Below, piece by piece: positions 18,626 through 25,970 of a stretch of 64,000 nucleotides of DNA. Numbering within the stretch: position 1 is the first letter of the stretch; each line of letters begins with the position of its first letter. The notes beneath the pieces are model-generated. The model saw only the letters and a list, made by a program, of their open reading frames with translations. It made no database searches and was not told the DNA's origin. Source of the DNA: Photobacterium gaetbulicola Gung47 (GTDB lineage Bacteria; Pseudomonadota; Gammaproteobacteria; Enterobacterales; Vibrionaceae); assembly GCA_000940995.1 (NCBI GenBank), contig CP005973.1:806001-870000 (forward strand), in the 5' to 3' direction. The position numbers and the translations under genes were made by a program.

Positions 18626-18940
18626 ATGAAAAATTACTTTGGCTTTGCCATTTTACTAGTAAGTTTTTTATCTTCAGCTGTACACGCTAGCACCGGGAAA
18701 ATTAAGCGAATTTACCCTCAAGGCGAATTAGTAAAGTTCCAGCTAAAAGACGATTCATGTAATGCTGCCTACAATTATTATTATTTTGATACATCATCAA
18801 CCCAAGGTAAGAGTACATACTCGCTATTACTATCTTCTGCTGTTGCTAGACAAGCAGTTTCAGTACGGTTTGAAGGAGATGAACAGCCTTGTGATCCAAA
18901 TGTAGATAAGAGAATTATGTACATTTATGCTGATTATTGA
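18626..18940 (+). CDS. Small exported protein of the island family, member 7
   Basis: 104 residues, with ACAAAGGAGAC giving a strong ribosome site, and a Sec signal (MKNYFGFAILLVSFLSSAVHAS). The mature part KIKRIYPQGELVKFQLKDDSC leads to the family signature YSLLLSSAVARQAVSVRFEGDE, PCD and a final strand RIMYIYADY. It lies 19 bp after the probable immunity gene, on the far side of the RHS toxin from the other members. This supports a link between the family and the toxin. Confidence 0.78.
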   Translation: MKNYFGFAILLVSFLSSAVHASTGKIKRIYPQGELVKFQLKDDSCNAAYNYYYFDTSSTQGKSTYSLLLSSAVARQAVSVRFEGDEQPCDPNVDKRIMYIYADY

Positions 18941-19386
18941 GCGAAAGTTTATGGCCCTGTTAGAAAAACAGCAGCCTAAAAGGGGGGATACAAGAAATTA
19001 GTTTGCCCCGCTTTTGCTACCAAAGGTAGAGATAAGCGCAGGACAACATACACAACATTGAACAACCGATTCATGAAGGCAGATTTCTCCCTTACCCTCG
19101 TCTTCAGATTATCCGTCCGTAACCAAGAATCTAATTGCCTTTTGTTCAACCATCGAGGATTGACTTCCTCGATGGTTGAACAGGCTCGCTTACGTATCTT
19201 AAATCCACCAGCGGTCACTATCAGTTATTAGATAGGGCATGGTTAAACTCTATACTGTTATTGCGGTTTTTAGTGGGCTACAAAGGATCCTTGATCGTAT
19301 AAAATGACGCCGAAGTAGCCATAGTTCAGGAATGTTGAGTGAAATTAGAGGGGGCAGGCAACAGTCGCAGGAACCGGGGCTCCACG
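18941..19386. other. Non-coding right end of the island
   Basis: 446 bp with no supported gene. It holds a long perfect hairpin (separate entry). Just before the right 76-bp repeat, AACAGTCGCAGGAACC resembles AACAGTTCCAGGAGC found before the left copy, suggesting a more diverged extension of the repeat. An 80-codon minus-strand frame here (18976-19218) looks accidental. Confidence 0.5.
19143..19182. repeat. Perfect 17-bp inverted repeat
   Basis: TGTTCAACCATCGAGGA (19143-19159) is the exact reverse complement of 19166-19182, with a 6-nt loop. No U-tract follows on either strand, so a classic terminator is unlikely. It could be a mobile-element end remnant, a REP-like unit or an RNA stability hairpin. 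Confidence 0.85.
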
Positions 19387-19462
19387 ATGAAAAAAGGCGG
19401 ATCTGATGATCCGCCAAAATGAGCCAGTGAGTTATGGTTGTTTTATTCAGGCTGCGCCGATG
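19387..19462. repeat. Right copy of the 76-bp direct repeat
   Basis: Matches 6831-6906 with one mismatch. Here it is the true 3' end of phoX plus its terminator. The match stops at 19462, inside the phoX codons GGI-IGAA. Confidence 0.95.
19390..19415 (-). terminator. Rho-independent terminator of phoX
   Basis: GGCGGATC (19396-19403), loop TGAT, GATCCGCC (19408-19415), with six A at 19390-19395 that become U6 on the phoX transcript. The stem is perfect. The same hairpin occurs at 6834-6859. Confidence 0.9.
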
Positions 19463-21333
19463 ATACCGCCGTCGGTGCGAGTGATGCGGATCACCGACGA
19501 ACGTGGGATAGCGTCGCCGCCATCTGGGAAGTGGGAAGGTGCCAAATCTTCACCCGGGTGTTGGACACCGACGAACATGGTTTTTTGATCTGGGCTGAAT
19601 GTCAGGCCGGTAATTTCACAGGCGATAGGGCCAGTCAAGAAACGACGGACTTCACCGCTGTCAGGGTCACCACACAGCATTTGGTTGTTGCCCATACCGG
19701 CGAAGTCTCCCTGGTTTGAATACTTGCCGTCTGTTTGGATCCATAGGCGCCCGGCGTTATCAAAACCGATACCGTCAGGGCTGTTGAACATGTTATCGGC
19801 GTTGATGTTGTCGCTGCCTGCCATTAAGCCTTCATGTACCGTTGGGTTACCGGCGATGAGGTAAAGATCCCAATCGAAGTTGTTTGACGTATGATCTTGG
19901 CCCGATGGCATCCAGCGAACAATGTGGCCGTAAGGGTTCTTCTCGCGTGGGTTGACCGCATCAACAGGTTGATTGGCCTTCACACCACGGTATTTGTTGT
20001 TGGTCAGCGTGCAGAAGACACTTTGGTTCTTCGGGTTTACTGCGACCCACTCAGGGCGGTCCATGGTGGTTGCGCCAACTTGAGTTGCAGCTTTACGGGC
20101 AAAGATAAGCACTTCAGCCTGGCTGTTGAAGCCATTTTCCTTGGTCAGGCCGTTTTTGCCGAATGTCAGTTCAATCCACTCGCCCTTGCCTTCCAGTTCA
20201 CCGTCTTTGGCATTGAATTTGGCCACATATAAGGTGCCTTCATCAAGGATGTCGCGGTTGGCAGTTGGATTACTCGGGTTGTACTTGTTCTTCGAAACGA
20301 ACCGATAGAGGTGCTCGCCACGCTCGTCATCGCCCAGGTAAACGACAACACGGCCATCATTGTTAATGGTCAACGCCGCATTTTCGTGTTTAAAGCGGCC
20401 AAGCGCGGTCCGTTTTTTCGGCGTCGAATTTGGGTTCATAGGATCGATTTCAACGACCCAGCCGTGGCGGTGCGGTTCGTTGGGGTTCTTGGCAAGATCA
20501 AAGCGCTCGTCATGCTTGAACCAATCGTAACCGGCACCTTTGGTATTCAGGCCGTAACGCGCATAGTTGCTGTCAAGGGCAGGGGTTTCTGTTGAGCCAA
20601 ACAGGCCATTGAAGTTTTCCTCGCAGGTGAGGTAAGTGCCCCAGGGTGTTTCACCATTCGCGCAGTTGTTGAACGTTCCTAGTACCTTGGTGCCTTTAGG
20701 ATCGGCAGCGGTTTTCAGTAGGGCATCACCCGCAGCAGGCCCCGTTAATTCCATCTCCGTGTTGGCAGTAATACGGCGGTTTAAACGGCCTTCCTTGTTA
20801 ACCTCCCATAGGCCGTTTATTTTCTTCAGTTCCACTACAGAGATACCATGTGCGTTTTGTGACTTGAGTACGTCATCAGCTGACATGTCTTTCCCCTGGT
20901 GGGCAAACAGGTATTCATGGTTGGTATATTCGTTGTTGATTGACAACACCCCACGATCATCACTGATCTGGAAAAAAGTCATACCGTCATTGTTGTCACC
21001 AAACTGAAGCGCTTGAGCTTTGCTGTCAGCCTTTTGGCTAAATACTGGGGCACCTTTAAATAACGGATCGCCCCAAGAGATAAGAACATCGGCTTGGTAG
21101 CCTTTTGGCACAGTGACTTTATCTTCTGTGGAAGCAGGGATGGCTTCGAAGCCAATCAGGTCTTTGTTGTCTTTCGAGGCCGCAATTGCACTAGATAGGG
21201 GGGATGCACCGAAAAAAGCGACAGTCCCTGCCGCTGAAGAGGCTTTGAGGAACTGACGACGGTTAAGTCCTTTTTCGACGATTTGATTAAACTCAGGTTC
21301 TGCGCGGCGAGAGAATTCAGATTTGGCGCTCAT
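19447..21333 (-). CDS. phoX: PhoX-family alkaline phosphatase (DUF839), Tat-exported
   Basis: 628 residues. A Tat signal (RR at 25-26 in NRRQFLKASSAAGTVAFFGA) precedes a PhoX/DUF839 domain with family stretches such as TNHEYLFAHQGK, GTYLTCEENFNGLFG, RHGWVVEIDPMNP and LGRFKHENAAL. PhoX is a Ca2+/Fe3+-dependent monomeric phosphatase that releases phosphate from organic esters in the periplasm, and is common in marine bacteria. It is divergent from the purine permease. A half-conserved PHO-box-like site lies upstream. Its last codons and terminator are duplicated at 6831-6906. Confidence 0.93.
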   Translation of the reverse strand: MSAKSEFSRRAEPEFNQIVEKGLNRRQFLKASSAAGTVAFFGASPLSSAIAASKDNKDLIGFEAIPASTEDKVTVPKGYQADVLISWGDPLFKGAPVFSQKADSKAQALQFGDNNDGMTFFQISDDRGVLSINNEYTNHEYLFAHQGKDMSADDVLKSQNAHGISVVELKKINGLWEVNKEGRLNRRITANTEMELTGPAAGDALLKTAADPKGTKVLGTFNNCANGETPWGTYLTCEENFNGLFGSTETPALDSNYARYGLNTKGAGYDWFKHDERFDLAKNPNEPHRHGWVVEIDPMNPNSTPKKRTALGRFKHENAALTINNDGRVVVYLGDDERGEHLYRFVSKNKYNPSNPTANRDILDEGTLYVAKFNAKDGELEGKGEWIELTFGKNGLTKENGFNSQAEVLIFARKAATQVGATTMDRPEWVAVNPKNQSVFCTLTNNKYRGVKANQPVDAVNPREKNPYGHIVRWMPSGQDHTSNNFDWDLYLIAGNPTVHEGLMAGSDNINADNMFNSPDGIGFDNAGRLWIQTDGKYSNQGDFAGMGNNQMLCGDPDSGEVRRFLTGPIACEITGLTFSPDQKTMFVGVQHPGEDLAPSHFPDGGDAIPRSSVIRITRTDGGIIGAA

Positions 21334-21404
21334 GTAAGCTTCCTTTTTATTATCGCAATAATAGGCTGTTATGTATTTTGTTGTCAGTATCCTATCGGGC
21401 GATT

Positions 21405-21422
21405 GTGACAGAAATGTATCAC
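21405..21422 (-). promoter_or_regulatory. Possible PHO box upstream of phoX
   Basis: On the minus strand, GTGATACATTTCTGTCAC ends with a perfect CTGTCAC half-site. The first half matches the CTGTCAT consensus poorly. It lies 72-89 bp upstream of the phoX start, a plausible site for PhoB. The overlapping ATCAC-TTTG-GTGAT dyad may be an alternative operator. Confidence 0.4.
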
Positions 21423-21468
21423 TTTGGTGATCGTCACTTTACGAAATAGAAGCATTATTGCGATAGCG

Positions 21469-21484
21469 ACGCAAACGTTTGCTT
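21469..21484 (+). promoter_or_regulatory. PurR box upstream of the purine permease
   Basis: ACGCAAACGTTTGCTT fits the PurR operator consensus (ANGCAAACGTTTNCNT) at every fixed position. The same 16 bases recur at 63443-63458 before glyA. PurR with hypoxanthine or guanine bound represses purine uptake and synthesis genes. It sits about 95 bp upstream of the riboswitch. Confidence 0.85.
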
Positions 21485-21578
21485 TATATTGTTTCTAAAT
21501 GTTTCCGTGGTCGTTTTTTTCATTTTACAAGATTGAAATCAAATTTCAGACCATTAAAATCCGCGCCCAAGAATTATT

Positions 21579-21647
21579 AAATTGTATATTTTTGGTGAGA
21601 CGGACCAAAAGTTTCTACTTCAGGACCTATTCCTGAAACTACAATTT
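21579..21647 (+). ncRNA. Purine riboswitch aptamer, guanine/hypoxanthine type
   Basis: P1 is AAATTGTA (21579-21586) with TACAATTT (21640-21647), perfect. P2 is TTTTGGT (21590-21596) with ACCAAAA (21604-21610) and a 7-nt loop GAGACGG. J2/3 is GTTTCTAC, the conserved UUUCUAC core. P3 is TTCAGG with CCTGAA and a 7-nt loop ACCTATT. The GG of L2 and CC of L3 can make the loop-loop contact. The base equivalent to position 74 is C (21639), which reads guanine or hypoxanthine rather than adenine. The expression platform would be 21648-21746, before the permease start. Confidence 0.92.
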
Positions 21648-21746
21648 ATCCGTAGCTGGGTAGCTATACATCTTGGTTTATATGCCTCACGCTAAGTATA
21701 TATTTAATAATATCTTTCCGATGATTTTTACCCTTAGGGATTTGTT

Positions 21747-23078
21747 GTGAATTTGGATAAGATATTTAAGCTTTCTGAGCGAAAGACCACTGTTTCAACC
21801 GAAATGTATGCAGGTTTTATTACTTTTTTGGCGATGAGCTACATCCTTGCCGTTAACCCTGCCATTTTAGGGGACATCCCTGGAATGGACCGGGGGGCGC
21901 TATTCACAGCAACTGCTATTGCCTCAGGCTTGGCGACGTTGGTGATGGGGATCTGGGGTAACTACCCTGTCATGCTCGCACCGGGCATGAGTATGAATGG
22001 CTTCTTTAAGGGCATTCTTCTCAGCGGCTCTATTGCACTGGTGTGGCATGAAGCCCTATTGGGCATCTTCCTTTCAGGTATCATCTATCTGCTGTTGAGT
22101 ATGACTTCAATCCGTAAGAGCTTGATTGAATCGATTCCAGAAGATCTAAAGTTGGCCATTTCGGTATCTCTAGGCTTGTTTATTGCTTTCCTCGGCCTGA
22201 AAAACGCCGGTATTATCGTTTCAAACCCTATCATTCTGGTTAGCCTGGGGGACATCCGCGATCCCCAGGTGGCAATTGCTTATATCTCTATCTTTATCGC
22301 TCTGGCTTGCATGATCCGCAATATCAAGCTGGCCACATTCTTCGCATTCATCTCTGCAATTGTGCTGACAGTCGCTGCCGATATGCTGATGGGTACCAGC
22401 AATGCGCCAATTCCAGACTCCATCGTGTCTCTGCCTCCGAGCATTGCGCCGACATTCGGGCATATTTTTGATTTCTCCGGCTTTACTCCGGAAAAAATGT
22501 TCGACTTGCTGTTTGTTGTTTTGATTTTCCTAATTGTCGACTTTTTTGATGGTCTAAGCACTATCGTTGGTGTAGGCCGTGATGCCGGCATCATAGACAA
22601 AGACGGTAAGGTGCCAAATGCTAAATCTGCGTTAGTTGCCGATGCTGGCGGTACCGTGGTTGGTGCGGTATTGGGTACGACATCGGTTACGGCTTTCTCT
22701 GAATCTGGTATTGCATCATCGCAAGGGGCAAAAACCGGGTTGAGTGCGGTTGTTGCAGCAGGCCTGTTCTTTGCTTCGCTATTTTTCTATCCCATTTTCT
22801 CTATCTTCTCGGCGGCGATGGTCGCTCCGGCCATGGTCGTCGTCGGTATTTACATGATTGGCCGTATTGCCAAGATCCGTTGGGAAGTCGTGGAGGTTAG
22901 AATTGCCTCTTTCTTCACTATCATGTTTACCGTTCTGTCCTTTTCTCCGGCGAACGGTATGGCAATGGGCTTTGTCAGCTACGCGTTCTCGATGGTTGTG
23001 GCAGGTAAGGCAAAGGAAGTGCACCCTGTGATTTATACCTTGGCAGTAATTTTCCTCGGTTACCTACTATTTATCTAA
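21747..23078 (+). CDS. NCS2/AzgA-type guanine-hypoxanthine permease
   Basis: 443 residues, about 12-14 membrane segments, starting at GTG 21747 behind TTAGGGAT. Family motifs include the opening STEMYAGFITFLAMSYILAVNP, the substrate-site stretch APGMSMNGFF and DFFDGLSTIVGVG, then ADAGGTVVGAVLGTTSVTAF. AzgA-branch NCS2 carriers such as E. coli GhxP and AdeP import purine bases with protons. The PurR box and the C74-type purine riboswitch upstream favour guanine or hypoxanthine over adenine as substrate. A terminator follows at 23111. Confidence 0.92.
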   Translation: MNLDKIFKLSERKTTVSTEMYAGFITFLAMSYILAVNPAILGDIPGMDRGALFTATAIASGLATLVMGIWGNYPVMLAPGMSMNGFFKGILLSGSIALVWHEALLGIFLSGIIYLLLSMTSIRKSLIESIPEDLKLAISVSLGLFIAFLGLKNAGIIVSNPIILVSLGDIRDPQVAIAYISIFIALACMIRNIKLATFFAFISAIVLTVAADMLMGTSNAPIPDSIVSLPPSIAPTFGHIFDFSGFTPEKMFDLLFVVLIFLIVDFFDGLSTIVGVGRDAGIIDKDGKVPNAKSALVADAGGTVVGAVLGTTSVTAFSESGIASSQGAKTGLSAVVAAGLFFASLFFYPIFSIFSAAMVAPAMVVVGIYMIGRIAKIRWEVVEVRIASFFTIMFTVLSFSPANGMAMGFVSYAFSMVVAGKAKEVHPVIYTLAVIFLGYLLFI

Positions 23079-23110
23079 ATCAGTAACGACAATCTGTGTA
23101 ATCACTTATA

Positions 23111-23133
23111 AAAGCGGCCTCTGGCCGCTTTTT
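23111..23133 (+). terminator. Terminator of the purine permease
   Basis: AAAGCGGCC (23111-23119) and GGCCGCTTT (23123-23131) around a TCT loop, followed by further T. Confidence 0.85.
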
Positions 23134-23570
23134 GTGTTTATGCGGTGAGCTAATTTTTATCGCGGCATCACGAACCATAGAGACATTGCAGATATAGAGA
23201 GTTTAACTTTAATGAATGTAAGTCCGGCGGAAACTTGCATCCACTACTGATGGCTACAGGTCTAACTAAATTCATCGTGAATGATTTGGTAATGGTTAGT
23301 TCACAAAGCAAATTGCCTGTTGGAATATGCTTCTGATGCGCATAAAACTAACATTTTTTGGTCAAAGATTGTCCTTTAGATGTTGATTTATAGCAAAACT
23401 TGACACTATAGGGGTGGAAATGGTTTGATCTATCCATTGTTTGATTATTTACAGGGCTAACTATTTTGTGCCGAGGGGTAACTGAGACATTATCTGGCCC
23501 ATCAGTCTAATCTTACTGATAGGTCAGATAATGCTTCCGAAGTGCTTCGGCATACTTGTAGGAAAATACA
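23134..23570 (+). other. Long leader/promoter region of the BCCT carrier
   Basis: 437 bp without a gene. It contains an imperfect hairpin at about 23217-23241 and two strong hairpins directly before the BCCT start (separate entry). A long structured upstream region is consistent with complex regulation, but I recognise no known riboswitch class. Confidence 0.5.
23491..23550 (+). promoter_or_regulatory. Two stacked leader hairpins before the BCCT gene
   Basis: TATCTGGCCCATCAGT (23491-23506) pairs with ACTGATAGGTCAGATA (23515-23530), with 14 Watson-Crick and 2 G-U pairs around an 8-nt loop. Six bases later CCGAAG-TG-CTTCGG (23537-23550) forms a second hairpin. They end 20 nt before the ATG. 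Neither has a U-tract, so they are leader structures or operators rather than terminators. Confidence 0.65.
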
Positions 23571-25145
23571 ATGAAAAAAGTTGATAGATACAGCATAGAC
23601 AATACGGATTACACGGTAGGGCAGGACAACATCCAGAAATGGGGGTTCGATGTTCACAACCCTGTATTCGGTACCAGTGCTGGCTTGATTGTTCTCTTTT
23701 TGATTGCTTCTTTGGTCAGTGATCCAGCGACAGCTAAAACCGCGTTAAATGGTGTGAAGAACAGCATCATTAACAACTTTGACGCTCTATTTCTTTGGTC
23801 TGGTAATATTTTCGTGATCTTCTGCTTGGGACTGATCTTTTCGCCATTTGGGAAAATCCGAATCGGCGGCCAGGATGCAGAAGCAGACTATTCTCGTATG
23901 TCATGGTTGGCGATGCTATTTGCTGCTGGTATGGGTATCGGCTTGATGTTCTGGAGTGTAGCTGAACCTGTCGCGTATTACACAGGTTGGTATGGTACTC
24001 CTCTCAATGTTGACCCTAACACCCCTGCGGCAGTAGAGCTTGCGTTGGGGGCGACCATGTACCACTGGGGCCTACACCCTTGGGCGATTTATGGTGTGGT
24101 AGCGCTTTCGCTTGCTTTCTTCGCGTACAACAAGGGCCTACCTCTTTCAATTCGATCTATTTTCTATCCGATTCTTGGTGACCGCGTCTGGGGTTGGCCG
24201 GGCCACATCATTGATATCTTTGCTGTTCTTGCAACATTATTCGGCCTTGCAACATCACTAGGCCTCGGAGCACAACAGGCAGCAAGTGGTATCGAGCATG
24301 TATTTGGCATCTCTGGGGGTATTGGCCTGCAGATTGCCGTTATCACCTTGGTTACCTTGCTGGCAGTGATCTCTGTTGCCCGTGGTATCGATGGTGGTGT
24401 AAAGCTGCTGAGTAACATCAATATGTTGGTGGCTCTGGCGCTGCTGGTATTTGTCGCGCTGGCAGGGTTTGCTATCTCGATGGGGACAGTCCCAACAACA
24501 GTTACAGGTTATGCCAAGAACTTCTTTGCCTTGAGCAACCCGCATGGTCGTGAAGATCAAACCTGGCTGCACGGCTGGACTGTTTTCTACTGGGCTTGGT
24601 GGGTATCTTGGTCGCCTTTTGTTGGTATGTTCATCGCACGTGTTTCTAAGGGCCGTACTATTCGTGAGTTCATGATTGCAGTGCTGATTGTTCCAACACT
24701 GATTACAACCCTTTGGATGTCTGTATTCGGTGGTCAGGCGATTGACCAAGTCATCAATGGTATCGGTGTCCTTGGCGAGAATGGGCTCACCTCGGTGCCG
24801 CTTGCGATGTTTGAGATGTTTGAATCGCTACCGTTGAGTTCACTGCTATCAGTAACAGCGATTATCCTGGTAATGGTGTTCTTCATCACTTCATCGGATT
24901 CAGGTTCACTGGTTATCGATAACATCACTGCGGGCGGTAAAATTGACTCGCCGATGCCACAGCGTATCTTCTGGGCATTTATCGAAGGTGCTGTTGCTGC
25001 TGTGCTGCTTTATGTTGGTGGTACAGAAGCTATCGAGGCGCTGCAGGCGGGGGCGATTTCAACCGCATTGCCGTTCGTATTTATTCTGCTTCTGATGTGT
25101 GTCAGCTTGCTGATGGGCTTTAGCACAGAGAAGTACAACAAGTAA
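23571..25145 (+). CDS. BCCT family betaine/choline/carnitine-type transporter
   Basis: 524 residues with 12 membrane segments. The BCCT hallmarks are MLFAAGMGIGLMFWSVAEP (glycine-rich TM3 segment) and the signature W-x-x-x-Y/W block WTVFYWAWWVSWSPFVGMFIAR. These Na+- or H+-coupled carriers import trimethylammonium or related osmolytes (betaine, choline, carnitine, DMSP) under osmotic stress. The C-terminus is short, so there is no long osmosensing tail as in BetP. It is transcribed alone, between a structured leader and the terminator at 25168. The substrate is not determined. Confidence 0.93.
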   Translation: MKKVDRYSIDNTDYTVGQDNIQKWGFDVHNPVFGTSAGLIVLFLIASLVSDPATAKTALNGVKNSIINNFDALFLWSGNIFVIFCLGLIFSPFGKIRIGGQDAEADYSRMSWLAMLFAAGMGIGLMFWSVAEPVAYYTGWYGTPLNVDPNTPAAVELALGATMYHWGLHPWAIYGVVALSLAFFAYNKGLPLSIRSIFYPILGDRVWGWPGHIIDIFAVLATLFGLATSLGLGAQQAASGIEHVFGISGGIGLQIAVITLVTLLAVISVARGIDGGVKLLSNINMLVALALLVFVALAGFAISMGTVPTTVTGYAKNFFALSNPHGREDQTWLHGWTVFYWAWWVSWSPFVGMFIARVSKGRTIREFMIAVLIVPTLITTLWMSVFGGQAIDQVINGIGVLGENGLTSVPLAMFEMFESLPLSSLLSVTAIILVMVFFITSSDSGSLVIDNITAGGKIDSPMPQRIFWAFIEGAVAAVLLYVGGTEAIEALQAGAISTALPFVFILLLMCVSLLMGFSTEKYNK

Positions 25146-25167
25146 AACAGCTTACATAGAGATCAAG

Positions 25168-25195
25168 AACGCCGTCACAATGACGGCGTTTTTTT
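25168..25195 (+). terminator. Terminator of the BCCT gene
   Basis: AACGCCGTCA-CAA-TGACGGCGTT (25168-25190) followed by T5. Confidence 0.92.
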
Positions 25196-25214
25196 ATTCT
25201 AAGGGACGTATTTC

Positions 25215-25970
25215 CTATAACCAGATATCCGATATTGGTGTATCCGGAGAGAAGTGATAGGCAATTTGTGCCTGCAGTAACTCTGCGGTCGCAAGTGCAT
25301 CCGTTACTGCATGGTGCGGCGGGTAAACAGGGAGGCCATAGCGCTGGCGTGCGCGAGCAAGGCGAACCGAGCCAGGACGTTTACCTTTTAAGCGGTTAAT
25401 GATACCGCCGTTATCACGCTGTTGTATCGCCATTTCGATAGCCATGGTATCGACAACAGGAAAGTGTATCCCTTCTCCCAAACGGCTAAGCAAAGCTTGA
25501 TTCATAAATTCACGTTCGATCTTTTGGTAGTGAACGACAACAATTTTGCCAGCCAGCGCATTTAATACTCGCTCAAGAATTTTCAGCAGATCAGGGGCGT
25601 TTTCTACTTCGGAATCGGTAATACCGTGGATGATCACCGATTCCTCATTGAGAGGGCGGTGAGGGTTAACTGTCCATTGCGCAGATTCCCTGCAACGGAT
25701 GCGTTGCAGAGTGAAAGGAATGAGGCCAATACTGATGATTTCGTCTTTCTTCGGGTCTAGCCCTGTGGTTTCGAAATCCAGGGCCACGAAGGGCACTTCA
25801 CTCAGCGGCGTATCACCATTGACCATAGGCGTAGAATAGAAACTCTTCAGCCTGTCGTCCTTCGCTTTGTCATGCAAGGTTTGAAAGAAGGTTGGCCAGT
25901 CTGGTGTGCTGCGGGTGTTAAGCAGTTGTCGGTGGTGCTTGGTTTTACTTACTGTCATACTGCTATTCAC
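25215..25970 (-). CDS. DnaQ-like DEDDh 3'-5' exonuclease
   Basis: 251 residues. Exo I is FVALDFETTGLDPKKDEIISIG with the catalytic D and E, and Exo III is HHAVTDALATAELLQAQ with the H and D of the DEDDh class. This family degrades 3' ends of DNA or RNA and includes the epsilon subunit and many stand-alone exonucleases. The start GTG at 25970 overlaps the stop of the upstream signalling gene by 4 nt (GTGA), so the two are translationally coupled. An ATG four codons in is an alternative. Pairing of this exonuclease with a cNMP/CBS/DUF294 protein recurs in Vibrionaceae, as I recall. Confidence 0.9.
   Translation of the reverse strand: MNSSMTVSKTKHHRQLLNTRSTPDWPTFFQTLHDKAKDDRLKSFYSTPMVNGDTPLSEVPFVALDFETTGLDPKKDEIISIGLIPFTLQRIRCRESAQWTVNPHRPLNEESVIIHGITDSEVENAPDLLKILERVLNALAGKIVVVHYQKIEREFMNQALLSRLGEGIHFPVVDTMAIEMAIQQRDNGGIINRLKGKRPGSVRLARARQRYGLPVYPPHHAVTDALATAELLQAQIAYHFSPDTPISDIWL

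Noticed and set aside
18976..19218. An 80-codon minus-strand frame at the island's right end, considered as a transposase remnant
   Set aside because: No transposase motif, spans the 17-bp hairpin, and no ribosome site; probably accidental.
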